From Lachnospiraceae bacterium (lineage in GTDB: Bacteria > Bacillota > Clostridia > Lachnospirales > Lachnospiraceae): a DNA stretch of 52,943 nucleotides. The notes under the pieces were generated by a model. The model was given only the letters and a program-made list of their open reading frames with translations. It was not told where the DNA came from and did no database searches. The DNA is taken from positions 1-52,943 of the forward strand of contig JAEEXY010000014.1 of assembly GCA_016288005.1 (NCBI GenBank). The letters are read 5' to 3'. Both the position numbers and the translations under genes were made by a program. Shown here one piece after another: positions 51,943-52,943 of this stretch; the first letter of the stretch is position 1; each line of letters opens with the position of its first letter.

Positions 51943-52433
51943 AACTCTTTTCTCCATTGAAATGCTGTCCGTGAATCACCGTTTTTCAGGTAGATTATCC
52001 CGCAGCGTTTGAATCCGTGTTTGGCGAGAACACTCTGCATAACTTTGTTGTCACGGTGAGTATCGATGCGGATATTGTCGGCATATTGCCGGCAATGCTC
52101 CATCGCAGCTGTAAAAATGCCGTGTACCTGCTGATCGCCCGCTATGCGGTGGATCGTTACGTAAGTCTCATCATTCGGCCATGTGCCATCCTCGATATAC
52201 AGATAGGTCGGGTCTATTCCCTCACACAGGGCAAATACACCGTGGATCACGTCATTTTCACAGACAACATGGCAGATACCGTTTTGGATGTCTTGTCTGA
52301 TCTGTTCCGGAGCAGGACGCGAATTGCCCCACTGATTGGGATTGCCGGTTTGTGCCATAAACTCACGTGCTATACGATAGATGCCCATGATCACGTCAAA
52401 CTCGTCGGTTGTTGCTTTACGGACTGTTAACAT
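51939..52433 (-). CDS. GNAT family acetyltransferase
   Basis: A 164-residue N-acetyltransferase fold. Visible parts are the start LTVRKATTDEFDVIMGIYRI, the acetyl-CoA region ETYVTIHRIAGDQQVHG followed by a helix (IFTAAMEHCRQ), and the end DTHRDNKVMQSVLAKHGFKRCG. The usual QxxGxG loop reads GDQQVHG. Acceptor substrate unknown. Confidence 0.85.
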   Translation of the reverse strand: MLTVRKATTDEFDVIMGIYRIAREFMAQTGNPNQWGNSRPAPEQIRQDIQNGICHVVCENDVIHGVFALCEGIDPTYLYIEDGTWPNDETYVTIHRIAGDQQVHGIFTAAMEHCRQYADNIRIDTHRDNKVMQSVLAKHGFKRCGIIYLKNGDSRTAFQWRKEL

Positions 52434-52470
52434 ATACTTTTCCTTTTTGCTATGGCTTATAAGACTTTAT

Positions 52471-52932
52471 TTATGCTTCGTTTACGAGCTTTCCGGTCAT
52501 GTGCTCAGGGATCAGTTCGAGGCATTTTACGTTTTTGAAGGAGTCTCTCAATTCCCTCTGCAGATACTCATCATCGTCGGTAAATTTCTTCGTCAGCAGA
52601 GTGCAGATCTCGCGCATCCTGTCTTCGTCGGTTACCTCACGGATCCTGCCGAATACAATCACACTGCTGATATTTAGCGCCCATTCGCCGTCCCTGCGGT
52701 AGCCTTGATCGTATACGCAATAGCTTACTTTATCGCATTTTGCAATGGCATCGATCTTATGTCCGTGTTTCCCGCAGTGAAAATAAATATGGCCGTCGTC
52801 CATATAGAGATGATTCAGCGGGATACCGTAAGGATACCCTTCGTCACCGATCATGGAAAGTACGCCGCGCGGCTGTTCCTTCAGCACCCTGATGCATTCC
52901 TCCCCGCTTATCTGCTGCTTAATTCGTCCCAT
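52471..52932 (-). CDS. Pyridoxamine 5'-phosphate oxidase-like FMN-binding protein (NimA-like)
   Basis: A 153-residue split-barrel flavoprotein. The start resembles NimA-type proteins (ISGEECIRVLKEQPRGVLSMIGDEGYPYGIPLNHLY), with HIYFHCGKHGHKID and VSYCVYD, a pattern seen in FMN-binding reductases, some of which inactivate nitroimidazoles. The drug link is not established here. The gene appears complete, as ATG 52932 is 11 nt from the window edge, so its promoter is out of view. Confidence 0.85.
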   Translation of the reverse strand: MGRIKQQISGEECIRVLKEQPRGVLSMIGDEGYPYGIPLNHLYMDDGHIYFHCGKHGHKIDAIAKCDKVSYCVYDQGYRRDGEWALNISSVIVFGRIREVTDEDRMREICTLLTKKFTDDDEYLQRELRDSFKNVKCLELIPEHMTGKLVNEA

Positions 52933-52943
52933 TGCTCTGAACA

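Overview
This 52.9 kb window looks like chromosomal DNA of a Gram-positive, heterotrophic Clostridia bacterium, most likely a gut or rumen Lachnospiraceae. The reasons are the HrcA/CIRCE-controlled grpE-dnaK-dnaJ cluster with a Gram-positive-type DnaK, RNase J, IreB, an ECF vitamin transporter, an LPKTG sortase signal, short-form ThiI, and strong AGGAGG-type ribosome binding sites. Almost every gene is on the minus strand and is read from high to low coordinates. The only plus-strand gene is a small HPr-like protein at 5.0 kb.

Region 1 (1-4.8 kb) is a housekeeping operon: mtaB, ireB-like, ruvX, DUF1292, RNase J, a short MltG-like protein and the start of an O-methyltransferase that carries an in-frame TAG. 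Region 2 (5.3-11.1 kb) runs from a good promoter at 11.1 kb through an orphan, apparently half-length solute-binding lipoprotein, prmA, rsmE, a cysteine desulfurase and thiI. It combines ribosome methylation with tRNA sulfur transfer. Region 3 (11.1-19.1 kb) is the heat-shock operon hrcA-grpE-dnaK-dnaJ. It ends in an unusual 936-residue fusion of a Tet(M)-like ribosomal GTPase to a Rae1/YacP-type NYN endonuclease domain, 3 nt after dnaJ. Region 4 (19.1-23.7 kb) has a membrane-anchored GH25 lysozyme, a HemW-like radical SAM protein, a small unknown protein, and a separate hsp20 gene with its own CIRCE.

Region 5 (23.8-30.2 kb) is the most interesting part. A cobalamin riboswitch with its own promoter and a downstream terminator precedes six genes: a small HNH-repeat protein, a sortase-anchored surface protein with a transcobalamin-C-like domain, a membrane protein joining an alpha/alpha-toroid domain to a DUF4430 domain (the two-domain plan of animal intrinsic factor and transcobalamin), then EcfT, a double EcfA ATPase and a CblT-like EcfS. 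I read it as a corrinoid capture and uptake system.

Region 6 (30.2-44.2 kb) holds a receiver/AraC-type regulator and three large secreted proteins: a 1644-residue calcineurin-like phosphatase with four copies of an unnamed module, a 1735-residue CBM9-like/DUF4832 protein, and a fibronectin-III protein. Paired 12-bp direct repeats 20 bp apart lie upstream of the DUF4832 gene. Region 7 (44.2-52.9 kb) is a tightly packed run of MATE transporter, GH43-like protein, PfkB kinase, secreted FN3-amidase-like protein, SseB, a nucleoside-deoxyribosyltransferase-like protein, GH26 mannanase-like protein, SGNH hydrolase, GNAT and an FMN-binding oxidase. The GH26 and GH43 proteins lack signal peptides, so they probably act on imported oligosaccharides.

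Two families of short palindromic repeats (cores GGGACGGTTC and GGTGMCnGGCACC) occur between genes and also inside coding sequences. I saw no tRNA, rRNA, CRISPR array, transposase or phage gene. All calls come from reading the sequence; no database search was run.
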